Shown here: positions 9,126 through 16,155 of the stretch, piece by piece
Position numbering within the stretch: position 1 is the stretch's first letter
Layout: every line of letters starts with the position of its first letter
Source of the DNA: Bacteroidota bacterium
GTDB lineage: Bacteria > Bacteroidota > Ignavibacteria > UBA10030
Assembly: GCA_021813905.1 (NCBI GenBank)
Contig: JAKAJH010000010.1
Coordinates: forward strand, 1-64,000
Length of the DNA: 64,000 nt
Reading direction: 5' to 3'
The notes under the pieces: generated by a model
Databases searched by the model: none
The model's input: only the letters and a program-made list of their open reading frames with translations
Told to the model about the DNA's origin: nothing
Program-made: the position numbers and the translations under genes

Positions 9126-10175
9126 TTATCCGGGATCGCGGGAATCGAGTCGGTCCACCGCATCCGCCACTTCATCCGGAGTGATCTGATCCATGCAATC
9201 CGCTCCCTGGCATTCACCGCCCTTGCATCGTGGACACCGGACCGGATCAGGAACAAGCAGAATCTTGCGGTCCGTCAACGGACCCCACCGGGCGGGACTC
9301 ATGACCCGGACCGGCGGATACAGACCGACAACCGCTGCACCGACGGCCGCCGCCAGATGAAGCGGTCCGGTGGAATTTGCCACACACACCTTCGCCGTCC
9401 GGAGAAATGCAGCGAACTGCCGGAGGGACATACCGCCCGCCTGAGGATGAACGGTGCCCCGCGACGCGGCGCACACAGCCTCCACCAGATCCTTTTCATG
9501 ACCGCTGCCAGTCGCAACCACCGCGTATCCGCGAGCCGCAAGCACTTGTCCGAGGCGCGCAAAGTTGGCCGGCGACCAGCTGCGGGCCGATCCGCCGGAG
9601 CCCGGATGAAGGACCACCAGACGGGCGTCGGGAGATATCCCGAGCCTCGCCCGGATCCGTTCCGCTTCCTGCGCATCGTTGGTTCCCGTTACGATTCGCG
9701 GGAGCGGGATATCGGCAGGCGCGCAGCCGAGAGGCGCAAGAAGCGAGAGATTGTAGGACGCCTCGCTCTGTTCGGCGCCTTTGCGATGCACCCGCACGCG
9801 CCGGTTGAACAGCCATGAGTACCACCGGTAGGCGGTTCCGATCCGGACCGGGATTCCGGCCATCCGAAGCAACAACGCAATGCGGAACCGCGGATACGCC
9901 ACCACTGCGGCATCGAACCGGTGCCGTCGCAATTCCGCCAGCATTTCGCCGAACGGTTTGTTCCGGCCGGCGGCATCATAGACGAGGGACGCGGCAACCG
10001 ACGGCTGGTCATCCACGAGCGGCCGCGTGTAGTCGCGGACGAGCATCGAAACCCGGATCTCCGGCCGGCACTGAGCCAGCGCCATGGCCGTCGGGAGCGT
10101 CAGGATCACGTCTCCCATCCGGTCCGTGCGGACGATGAGAATATTCGCGCTCTGTTGCAGTTCCACCCTCGGCAA
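9126..10175 (-). CDS. Glycosyltransferase family 9 (LPS heptosyltransferase-like)
   Basis: GT9/ADP-heptose:LPS heptosyltransferase-type enzyme of about 349 residues with a GT-B fold. N-terminal NILIVRTDRMGDVILTLP is the family opening; VVLHPGSGGSARSWSPANFA contains the nucleotide-sugar binding loop; CVANSTGPLHLAAAVGA is the C-terminal signature. A Cys-rich segment near the C-terminus (CPRCKGGECQGADC) is common in the family. The start is unusual: TTG at 10175, or GTG at 10166 which sits directly against GAGG; no ATG fits. It is the first gene of the minus-strand run and is divergent from arcC. Confidence 0.85.
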   Translation of the reverse strand: MPRVELQQSANILIVRTDRMGDVILTLPTAMALAQCRPEIRVSMLVRDYTRPLVDDQPSVAASLVYDAAGRNKPFGEMLAELRRHRFDAAVVAYPRFRIALLLRMAGIPVRIGTAYRWYSWLFNRRVRVHRKGAEQSEASYNLSLLAPLGCAPADIPLPRIVTGTNDAQEAERIRARLGISPDARLVVLHPGSGGSARSWSPANFARLGQVLAARGYAVVATGSGHEKDLVEAVCAASRGTVHPQAGGMSLRQFAAFLRTAKVCVANSTGPLHLAAAVGAAVVGLYPPVRVMSPARWGPLTDRKILLVPDPVRCPRCKGGECQGADCMDQITPDEVADAVDRLDSRDPG

Positions 10176-10203
10176 GGCTCACACTGTTTTTAATCTAACA
10201 AAA

Positions 10204-10234
10204 CTCCCGCGGAATTCCAACGCGGCCGCGGGAG
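10204..10234. repeat. 9-bp inverted repeat in divergent arcC/GT9 promoter region
   Basis: CTCCCGCGG at 10204-10212 and its exact complement CCGCGGGAG at 10226-10234, separated by 13 bases. It lies in the 133-base gap between divergent transcription units. There is no T-tract on either side, so an operator or leader hairpin is more likely than a terminator. Confidence 0.5.
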
Positions 10235-10308
10235 CACGCATTTTGCTTCCGACGCAAATCTTCACGATACTTCCGGTGATCTCTCCCGGCAGATACTCCG
10301 AGGCACGT

Positions 10309-11250
10309 GTGAAGAAGCACTCCGTCCTACTTGCGGTCGGCGGGAACTCGCTGATCCGCGCCGGCCAGCGCGGCACAGTCGACGAGCAGCGCGCGAATGC
10401 CCGCCTCAGCGCGGATTGCATCGCAGAGATCGCCGCCCGCGGACATACGCTCGTCGTCACGCACGGCAACGGTCCGCAGGTCGGCTCCCAACTTCTCCGC
10501 TCGGAAGCCGGCTCTTCGCAAACCTACACGCTCCCGCTCGATGTCTGCGTTGCCATGACGCAGGGGGAGATCGGGTACACCCTCCAGAACACGCTCCAGG
10601 ATGCGCTGCGCAAGCGGAAGATCGTCCGCACGGTGGTCACCGTGGTCACGCAGGTGGTCGTCGATCCGAATGATCCGGCGTTCCAGCGGCCGACGAAACC
10701 GATCGGACCGTTCTATACGAAAGAGATGGCCGAGCAGAAGCGGCGCGAGTTGAACTGGAACATCGTGGAAGATGCCGCCCGTGGCTATCGCCGGGTGGTC
10801 GCCTCTCCCGTCCCCCGCGAAGTCGTGGAGCTGGATGTGATCCGGGGATGTCTGGAGCAGGACAGCGTGGTCATTGCCGCCGGCGGCGGAGGCATTCCGG
10901 TGATCCGGCGCAACGGCGGATACGACGGCGTCGAAGCGGTCATCGACAAGGACCGCGTCTCCGCCCTGCTGGCGAACCGGCTGAGCTTCCGCCAGTTCAT
11001 CATTTCGACGGAAGTGCCCGGGGTGTATGTCAATTTCCGCACGCCCGACCAGCGTGCGCTGAGCCGACTGACCGTTCGCGAAGCGCGACAACTGCTTGCG
11101 GCCGGTCAGTTCAGCGAAGGAAGCATGAAGCCGAAGATCGAGGCCGCGATCGACTTTCTCGTCTCCGGCGGAGAGCAGGTCATCATCACCGATCCGGAAC
11201 ATCTCGGGGCGGCCCTGGACGGCGCGGCGGGCACCCACATCCTCCCGTAG
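10309..11250 (+). CDS. arcC: Carbamate kinase
   Basis: Amino-acid-kinase fold enzyme (313 residues) interconverting carbamate plus ATP with carbamoyl phosphate. Family motifs: VLLAVGGNSLIRAG near the N-terminus, VVTHGNGPQVG, AMTQGEIGY, DPAFQRPTKPIGPFY, IAAGGGGIPV, GVEAVIDKDRVSALLA and GSMKPKIEAA. The start is GTG at 10309 with GAGG five bases upstream; in-frame codons farther upstream cover the promoter region and are not conserved-looking. It ends inside the Shine-Dalgarno of pyrB, so the two are co-transcribed. No arginine deiminase or ornithine carbamoyltransferase is adjacent, so a biosynthetic role feeding pyrimidines is plausible. Confidence 0.92.
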   Translation: MKKHSVLLAVGGNSLIRAGQRGTVDEQRANARLSADCIAEIAARGHTLVVTHGNGPQVGSQLLRSEAGSSQTYTLPLDVCVAMTQGEIGYTLQNTLQDALRKRKIVRTVVTVVTQVVVDPNDPAFQRPTKPIGPFYTKEMAEQKRRELNWNIVEDAARGYRRVVASPVPREVVELDVIRGCLEQDSVVIAAGGGGIPVIRRNGGYDGVEAVIDKDRVSALLANRLSFRQFIISTEVPGVYVNFRTPDQRALSRLTVREARQLLAAGQFSEGSMKPKIEAAIDFLVSGGEQVIITDPEHLGAALDGAAGTHILP

Positions 11251-11261
11251 GAGGCGGCATC

Positions 11262-12179
11262 ATGGAACTCCGGCATGTGATCGAATCCCAGCAGCTCACC
11301 CTCCCGACGCTGAATGCGCTGTTCCAGCGGGCTGATCAGATGGAACGGGTGCTTGCCCGCGGAGGAACGCAGGACTATGCAAGCCGGATCATGGCATCGC
11401 TGTTCTACGAGCCGTCGACCCGCACGCGGTTTTCGTTCGAGTCGGCCATGTACCGGCTGGGCGGACACGTACTCTCGACGGAGCGGGCGAACGAGTTCTC
11501 GTCGGTCATGATGGGCGAGTCGCTCGAGGACACCATCCGTGTCGTCAACAACTACGCGGATGTGATCGTGTTGCGGCATTATCAGATCGGCGGCGCGCAA
11601 CGGGCGGCTGCCGTCTCGACCGTTCCGGTCATCAATGCGGGAGATGGAAAAGGCGGACAGCATCCGACGCAGGCACTGCTGGATCTCTACACGATCTACA
11701 AGGAGATCCGTACGATCGACGGCGTCAATGTGGTATTCGTCGGCAACCTTGCCGACGGGAGGACGGTGCGGTCGCTCGCCTATCTGTTGGGAAAGTTTGA
11801 GCGCGTCCGGTTGTATTTCGTCGCACCCGCGGCGTTGCAGATGCAGCAGGACATCCTCGACTATCTGCAGCGTCACAACGTCTGGTTCGCGCTCGAGACG
11901 GATCTCGCCAAAGTGCTTCCGGAAGCGGATGTCGTGTACATGACGCGGATCGAAGCAGAAAAGCTCCCGGCTTCCGGGCCTGTCCCGGCGGTGAATCCGT
12001 ACTTCCTGAACCGTGCGGCAATGGCTTCTCTCCGGCCAAAAGCGATCCTCATGCATCCTCTTCCGCGACTCGGGGAGATCGATCCGAGCGTGGACATTGA
12101 TCCCCGCTCAGCGTATTTCCGTCAGAGCCGAAACGGCGTCCTGATTCGCATGGCTCTCCTCGCCTCCGTTCTCGACTGA
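11262..12179 (+). CDS. pyrB: Aspartate carbamoyltransferase catalytic chain
   Basis: Second step of pyrimidine synthesis: carbamoyl phosphate plus aspartate to carbamoyl-aspartate. The 305-residue protein has the carbamoyl-phosphate loop FYEPSTRTRFSFE, then INAGDGKGGQHPTQALLDLY and the ATCase-type HPLPRLGEI (ornithine transcarbamylase would have HCLP). The 80s-loop Ser/Lys region is RANEFSSVMMGESLEDT. GGAGG is seven bases before ATG and overlaps the end of arcC. No regulatory pyrI follows. The open frame upstream of 11262 is a shadow of arcC. Confidence 0.93.
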   Translation: MELRHVIESQQLTLPTLNALFQRADQMERVLARGGTQDYASRIMASLFYEPSTRTRFSFESAMYRLGGHVLSTERANEFSSVMMGESLEDTIRVVNNYADVIVLRHYQIGGAQRAAAVSTVPVINAGDGKGGQHPTQALLDLYTIYKEIRTIDGVNVVFVGNLADGRTVRSLAYLLGKFERVRLYFVAPAALQMQQDILDYLQRHNVWFALETDLAKVLPEADVVYMTRIEAEKLPASGPVPAVNPYFLNRAAMASLRPKAILMHPLPRLGEIDPSVDIDPRSAYFRQSRNGVLIRMALLASVLD

Positions 12180-12207
12180 AGACCTTCCGCTTCGAGCGAT
12201 CCGGTGC

Positions 12208-12228
12208 GGCGTTGACGAATTCAACGCC
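12208..12228 (+). promoter_or_regulatory. Dyad GTTGA-N5-TCAAC; candidate activator site or pyrB terminator
   Basis: GGCGTTGA at 12208-12215 and TCAACGCC at 12221-12228 form an 8-bp inverted repeat with a 5-base spacer, 29 bases after pyrB and about 80 bases upstream of the sigma-54 promoter. The core GTTGA-N5-TCAAC recurs at 16077-16091 before the kinase gene. Downstream sequence is only weakly T-rich, so terminator function is possible but not clear. Confidence 0.5.
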
Positions 12229-12309
12229 TTCCGTTGCATTCTTCTACGCTCCGTCTCCTTCCCTCCTTCAATTCTCCCTAAAACGACCAGGAAATGGGCA
12301 GAATCCTCC

Positions 12310-12325
12310 TGGCATGTCTCTTGCA
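12310..12325 (+). promoter_or_regulatory. Sigma-54 (-24/-12) promoter of the GcvH-like/Fe-S/NrfD operon
   Basis: TGGCATGTCTCTTGCA has the GG and GC dinucleotides exactly ten bases apart, with TGGCA at -24 and TTGCA at -12. Transcription would start near 12336, leaving an untranslated leader of roughly 90 bases before ATG at 12425. An NtrC-type activator gene lies downstream at 17796-19154. Confidence 0.8.
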
Positions 12326-12424
12326 GAAAAATGCGACAGCCCGAAGGGTGAACTGGCTTCCGAGTGGAGAACCCTTCGACAGAATTGACATCCACATATT
12401 CTGAACTGTGCAGGAGATACTTCC

Positions 12425-13096
12425 ATGGTTGCCCTCTTTGTCATTGCTACCGTCGTCGCGTGCCTCGCGATCGAGCTGATCCGGCAACGGGTTGCTGAGC
12501 GCAAGCTCGCTCCGGTGCCAGCCCGTGCCGCAGCGGCACCCGAACGTTTTCTGCTTCCCCGCGGATTCTTCATCGGCCGCGGTCATGCATGGGTGGAACT
12601 GATGTTCTCCGGCCATGCGCGCATGGGCATTGACGACTTCGCCCAGAAGGTGATCGGTAAGGTCGAGCGCCTGGAAGTCGCACCGCTCAACACCGCTGTC
12701 CGTAAGGGGGACATCGTTGCGCGGGTCATGCACAGCGGACGCGCCCTCGCAATCGCCTCCCCCATCTCCGGCAAGGTCCTGCGCGTGAACGAGGACCTGC
12801 TCCGCGCACCGGAACACATTCACAAGGATCCCTATGTGTCCGGCTGGATCCTTGAGATTCTTCCGGAGAACGTGGGCCCGGAGCTGAAGGCGCTTTCGAT
12901 CGCCGACGAAGCCGCTCAGTGGCTGCGCCTGGAGATCGCCCGCTTCCGCGACTTCGTGCAGCAACAGGTCGCCGCAGCCTCGCCGCTGCCGGCCGGTGCA
13001 ACAATGCTTGACGGCGGCATGCCGCTTCGCGGTGCCCTTGAGCAGTTCAACGAGCCCACCTGGCAGGCGTTCCAGAAGGAATTCCTGGCCAACTGA
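12425..13096 (+). CDS. Membrane-anchored GcvH-like (biotinyl/lipoyl-fold) protein without lipoyl Lys
   Basis: 223 residues. Residues 1-19 are one hydrophobic helix followed by RQRVAERK, predicting an N-terminal anchor with the body in the cytoplasm. The body resembles glycine-cleavage H protein: GIDDFAQKVIGKVERLEV, then KGDIVARVMHSGRALAIASP, ISGKVLRVNEDL and DPYVSGWILEILP. Where H protein has the lipoylated Lys (ESVKA) this one has HSGRA, so lipoylation is not expected. Shine-Dalgarno AGGAGA lies 8 bases before ATG. First gene of the sigma-54 operon. Related GcvH-like proteins occur beside Fe-S/NrfD modules in other anaerobes, but their role is not known to me. Confidence 0.75.
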   Translation: MVALFVIATVVACLAIELIRQRVAERKLAPVPARAAAAPERFLLPRGFFIGRGHAWVELMFSGHARMGIDDFAQKVIGKVERLEVAPLNTAVRKGDIVARVMHSGRALAIASPISGKVLRVNEDLLRAPEHIHKDPYVSGWILEILPENVGPELKALSIADEAAQWLRLEIARFRDFVQQQVAAASPLPAGATMLDGGMPLRGALEQFNEPTWQAFQKEFLAN

Positions 13097-13172
13097 CGAC
13101 GCGCGCACCCGCCGCTGCCCCCGGCGGAGCCGCGTACTCATTGCAACTCACCGTTTCGCAGGAGATTCAGAA

Positions 13173-13949
13173 ATGCTCGGTCATGGAATCCTGATTGATA
13201 CGACACTCTGCGTGGGATGCTACTCATGCGAGGAAGCCGACGCAGCGCGTTGGGGCCGGACTCCCACGGATACGCACAAGCTGTCATCGTCCCTGAACAC
13301 GGCGGTTCTCCAGGTGGACGACACCTATGTCCCCCGGATGTGCATGCATTGCGCTGAGCCGACGTGCGCATCGGTCTGCCCGGTCGGGGCGTTCACCAAA
13401 ACGCCGGAAGGACCGGTCGTGTACGATCCCGACAAATGCATGGGCTGCCGGTACTGCATGCAGGCGTGCCCGTTTGATGTTCCGAAGTATGAATGGAACA
13501 GCGCCGCACCGAAGATCACCAAGTGCGACATGTGCCACGAGCGGACTTCCAAAGGCCAGCTGCCGGCCTGCGTCGAGGCCTGCCCGACGGGCGCCCGCAC
13601 GTACGGCAAGGTCAGCGACCTTCTCCAGGAGGCGCAGAAGCGGATGCAGGACAACCCCGGCAAGTACCACGCTTCTGTCTACGGCGTGCGCGAAGCCGGC
13701 GGTACCTCGATCCTGTACATCTCCGACCGGCCGTTCGAAAAGCTGGGTCTGAAGACCAACCTCCCCGATCATCCGATGCCCTCGCTGACGTGGGCTATTC
13801 TCTCCAAGATCCCCAACTATGTCTTCTGGGGCGGCACGCTCATGGCAGGCATATGGTGGATCACCAACCGCCGGAAAGAAGTCCAGGCCTTCGAGCTGAA
13901 GCTGAAGGAAATGGACAAGCGCGGCAACGGAACCTCGAACCACGAGTAA
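13173..13949 (+). CDS. 4Fe-4S ferredoxin-type electron-transfer subunit (HybA/DmsB-like), membrane-anchored
   Basis: Iron-sulfur subunit of 258 residues. Cys clusters in order: C13-x2-C16-x2-C19 with Asp at position 23 where the fourth Cys is expected, CMHCAEPTCASVCPVGAF, CMGCRYCMQACPFDVP, and CDMC...CVEACPTGAR. This is the four-cluster DmsB/HybA fold. A hydrophobic helix at about residues 217-233 near the C-terminus would anchor it. There is no Tat or Sec signal, which suggests a cytoplasmic position, although the basic tail after the helix would normally also be cytoplasmic; the topology is therefore unresolved. It is followed by nrfD 16 bases later, its expected membrane partner. Confidence 0.88.
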   Translation: MLGHGILIDTTLCVGCYSCEEADAARWGRTPTDTHKLSSSLNTAVLQVDDTYVPRMCMHCAEPTCASVCPVGAFTKTPEGPVVYDPDKCMGCRYCMQACPFDVPKYEWNSAAPKITKCDMCHERTSKGQLPACVEACPTGARTYGKVSDLLQEAQKRMQDNPGKYHASVYGVREAGGTSILYISDRPFEKLGLKTNLPDHPMPSLTWAILSKIPNYVFWGGTLMAGIWWITNRRKEVQAFELKLKEMDKRGNGTSNHE

Positions 13950-13965
13950 GCATCGGAGACCTGAC

Positions 13966-15150
13966 ATGTTCACACGAGTACTGCAACGTCTTACGTTCTG
14001 GACCGCGACATTCTGGGTGGTGGTAGCCGTCGGTCTGGTGTCTACGATCATCCGGTTCTCCCAAGGTCTGGGAGCATCGACAAACCTGAGCGACCAATTT
14101 CCGTGGGGACTCTGGGTCGGCTTTGACGTCGTATGCGGCGTCGGCCTGGCGGCCGGCGGATTCGTGATCGCGGCGTCGGTGTATCTGTTCAATCTGGAGC
14201 GGTACCGGCCGATCCTTCGGCCGGCGATCCTCACGGCGTTCCTGGGCTACATCCTGGTGATCGTCGGCCTGCTGTTCGACCTCGGCAAGCCGTGGAATGT
14301 CTGGCACCCGATCATCATGTGGAATCCGCACTCCGTCATGTTCGAGGTTGGCTGGTGCGTGATGCTCTACACCACGGTCCTGGCGCTGGAGTTCAGCCCG
14401 ATCGTCTTTGAGCGCTTCCAGATGCATTGGCCGCTGAAGGTCGTCCATGCAATCACGATCCCGATGGTCATCGCCGGCGTCGTCCTGTCGTCGCTGCACC
14501 AGTCGTCGCTGGGATCGCTGTTCCTCATCATCCCGGAAAAAGTGTATCCCCTGTGGTACTCCTCGAACCTGCCGTACCTTTTCTTCCTGTCGGCGGTGGC
14601 AGTGGGACCAGCGATGGTGATCATCGAATCGTACCTGAGCTCCCGCGCATTCAAGCGGGAGATCGAGGTGTCCATTCTTTCGCAGATCGCAAAGGTCTCG
14701 GCGGTGGCGCTGGCCATCTATCTGGTGCTGAAAATCGAGGACCTTTCCGGCATGAAGCTCTGGCCGTACGTCTTCACTTTCAACTTTGAAGGGATCATGT
14801 ACTGGGCGGAAATCGGTCTCGGAGTGATCACCCCGATGCTGCTCTTCCTCAGTCCGCGGCTGCGCGCGAACAAGCGGTGGCTCTTCACGGGCGCCTTCCT
14901 GATCGTGAGCGGGTTCATCTTCAACCGCCTGAACGTCGCCATTACGTCTGTGGAGCGGTACAACAGCGCGCCGTATTTCCCGAGCTGGATGGAGATCTCG
15001 GTGTCCCTGATGATCGTGGCGCTTGGATTCGCCGCGTTCCGGCTTGCGGTCAAGTATTTGCCCATCTTCCCGCCGGCGCATGAAACGGTGCCCGCCGCGG
15101 CACGGGAAGTGGTGGCATTCATCGACGTACCGGCCGAACGGTTGTCGTGA
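13966..15150 (+). CDS. NrfD/PsrC-family quinone-interacting membrane subunit (HybB-like)
   Basis: Integral membrane protein of 394 residues with about nine or ten hydrophobic helices, e.g. FWVVVAVGLVSTIIRF near the N-terminus. Family features include GLWVGFDVVCGVGLAAGGF, DLGKPWNVW and a His-rich cytoplasmic loop (SSLHQSSLGSLF) with glutamate and arginine residues around it. NrfD-type subunits exchange electrons between menaquinone and an Fe-S partner, here the preceding protein. No molybdopterin, hydrogenase or cytochrome catalytic subunit is nearby. The downstream gene starts 32 bases later. Confidence 0.9.
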   Translation: MFTRVLQRLTFWTATFWVVVAVGLVSTIIRFSQGLGASTNLSDQFPWGLWVGFDVVCGVGLAAGGFVIAASVYLFNLERYRPILRPAILTAFLGYILVIVGLLFDLGKPWNVWHPIIMWNPHSVMFEVGWCVMLYTTVLALEFSPIVFERFQMHWPLKVVHAITIPMVIAGVVLSSLHQSSLGSLFLIIPEKVYPLWYSSNLPYLFFLSAVAVGPAMVIIESYLSSRAFKREIEVSILSQIAKVSAVALAIYLVLKIEDLSGMKLWPYVFTFNFEGIMYWAEIGLGVITPMLLFLSPRLRANKRWLFTGAFLIVSGFIFNRLNVAITSVERYNSAPYFPSWMEISVSLMIVALGFAAFRLAVKYLPIFPPAHETVPAAAREVVAFIDVPAERLS

Positions 15151-15182
15151 GGTTCGGCGGGGAGGAGCTCCGGAGGCGAGCG

Positions 15183-16007
15183 ATGAGAACGGAGTCGGCC
15201 CATAGTATCATCCCGGCGGGAGAACTTCCGTGCCTGTGGATGGATGCGGGTGTCGTCAGCTACAAGCTGTGCGACCGCGAGTATCGATGTGAGGACTGCC
15301 CTCTTTCCAGGCAGCTGCATCGCGGTCGCGGGGAGACGGACACGACACCCCTATCCGTTCCATCGGCCCCGGACGCCGGGAACGGGACACTGGGCGCAGA
15401 GGAAATCTTCGAGCGGGCCGTCGACAATCGTCTGGACGCGCTCGCGTCCCGCCGGACTCCGGAGCACTTCCGCATCCACCGGAATCACTATTGGGCGTTC
15501 AGCGTCGATGCGCGCACCATCCGCATCGGCATCGATCATATGGCGGCGGAGCTGCTAAAGCCGTTCCTCGGCGTGGTCCTGCCGCAGGCCCCGACGACGA
15601 TCGGTCGCCATGAGCCGTTCTGCTGGCTGGTTCTGCCGCAGGGTACTGTCACTGTTTCTTCTCCGGTCGCCGCACACGCGCGCCGGTTCAATCCGCTTCT
15701 CACCGTGCATCCGTCGCTTCTCGGCTCCGATCCATACGGAGATGGATGGATCATGGAGATCGACTCGACACCCTCCGGTCGGGCAATGTCTGAATTCGCC
15801 TTTCCGGGCTCGGAGACCCGTCTGCTCCCGCGTCAGACGGAAGGCATCCGCAACGCTTTCATCGCAGCCTTCCACAAGCGCCAGGCGGGTATTGGCTCCA
15901 CGTTGCTCGACGGCGGTACAGTGATGTCTGATCTCGAGAGCATCCTGGGACCGCAAATCTACTTCGACATCGTCAGCAACGTGTTCCGGGTGCCTCTCGG
16001 AAACTAG
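15183..16007 (+). CDS. Cys-rich GcvH-like protein, second copy, no lipoyl Lys
   Basis: Soluble protein of 274 residues. The N-terminus carries four cysteines, C17, C30, C36 and C39, in CLWMDAGVVSYKLCD and YRCEDCPL, suggesting a bound metal or Fe-S centre. A low-complexity linker leads to a GcvH-like domain (about residues 115-220) with HRNHYWAFSV, IGIDHMAAELLKPFLG, VSSPVAAHARRFNPLL and DGWIMEIDS. The H-protein lipoyl-Lys position reads PQGTV, so no lipoylation is expected. ATG at 15183 has GGAGG 8 bases upstream; a GTG overlapping the NrfD stop at 15147 is a weaker alternative. Last structural gene of the operon. Confidence 0.72.
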   Translation: MRTESAHSIIPAGELPCLWMDAGVVSYKLCDREYRCEDCPLSRQLHRGRGETDTTPLSVPSAPDAGNGTLGAEEIFERAVDNRLDALASRRTPEHFRIHRNHYWAFSVDARTIRIGIDHMAAELLKPFLGVVLPQAPTTIGRHEPFCWLVLPQGTVTVSSPVAAHARRFNPLLTVHPSLLGSDPYGDGWIMEIDSTPSGRAMSEFAFPGSETRLLPRQTEGIRNAFIAAFHKRQAGIGSTLLDGGTVMSDLESILGPQIYFDIVSNVFRVPLGN

Positions 16008-16035
16008 GCTGACCACCTCGTTTTTGGGAATAGTT

Positions 16036-16050
16036 TCTCAATTATTGAGA
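16036..16050. repeat. Perfect 15-bp palindrome upstream of the sensor kinase
   Basis: TCTCAATTATTGAGA, seven-base arms around a central T, lies 29 bases after the second GcvH-like gene. With the short spacer it is a better candidate operator than a terminator, though a weak terminator for the preceding operon is possible. Confidence 0.5.
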
Positions 16051-16076
16051 CTATCAACCCATCGTTCGGCTTTTCT

Positions 16077-16091
16077 GTTGAAAAAATCAAC
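16077..16091 (+). promoter_or_regulatory. Second copy of GTTGA-N5-TCAAC dyad
   Basis: GTTGA at 16077-16081, spacer AAAAA, TCAAC at 16087-16091. The arms and spacing are identical to those at 12211-12225. It sits 20 bases upstream of a -24-like element. Its recurrence next to genes of a sigma-54 activator makes it a candidate binding site for that activator. Confidence 0.5.
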
Positions 16092-16110
16092 TCTGTCTCG
16101 CACCTCGGAA

Positions 16111-16126
16111 TGGCACATATATTGAC
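16111..16126 (+). promoter_or_regulatory. Sigma-54-like promoter before the two-component genes
   Basis: TGGCACATATATTGAC has a perfect -24 half (TGGCAC) and the correct ten-base spacing, but -12 reads TTGA instead of TTGC. Initiation would fall near 16137, about 19 bases before ATG at 16156. The imperfect -12 makes this weaker than the 12310 promoter. Confidence 0.45.
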
Positions 16127-16155
16127 AAAAACGCCATATCCAACCTCAACCGTAG

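Noticed and set aside
10848-11261. N-terminal extension of pyrB overlapping arcC
   Set aside because: The extension is an out-of-frame reading of carbamate kinase; ATG at 11262 has an ideal Shine-Dalgarno and the normal ATCase N-terminus.
12208-12228. Hairpin taken only as the pyrB terminator
   Set aside because: Not adopted as the sole reading because the same dyad core recurs before the kinase gene, where no terminator is needed at that exact place; both roles remain open.
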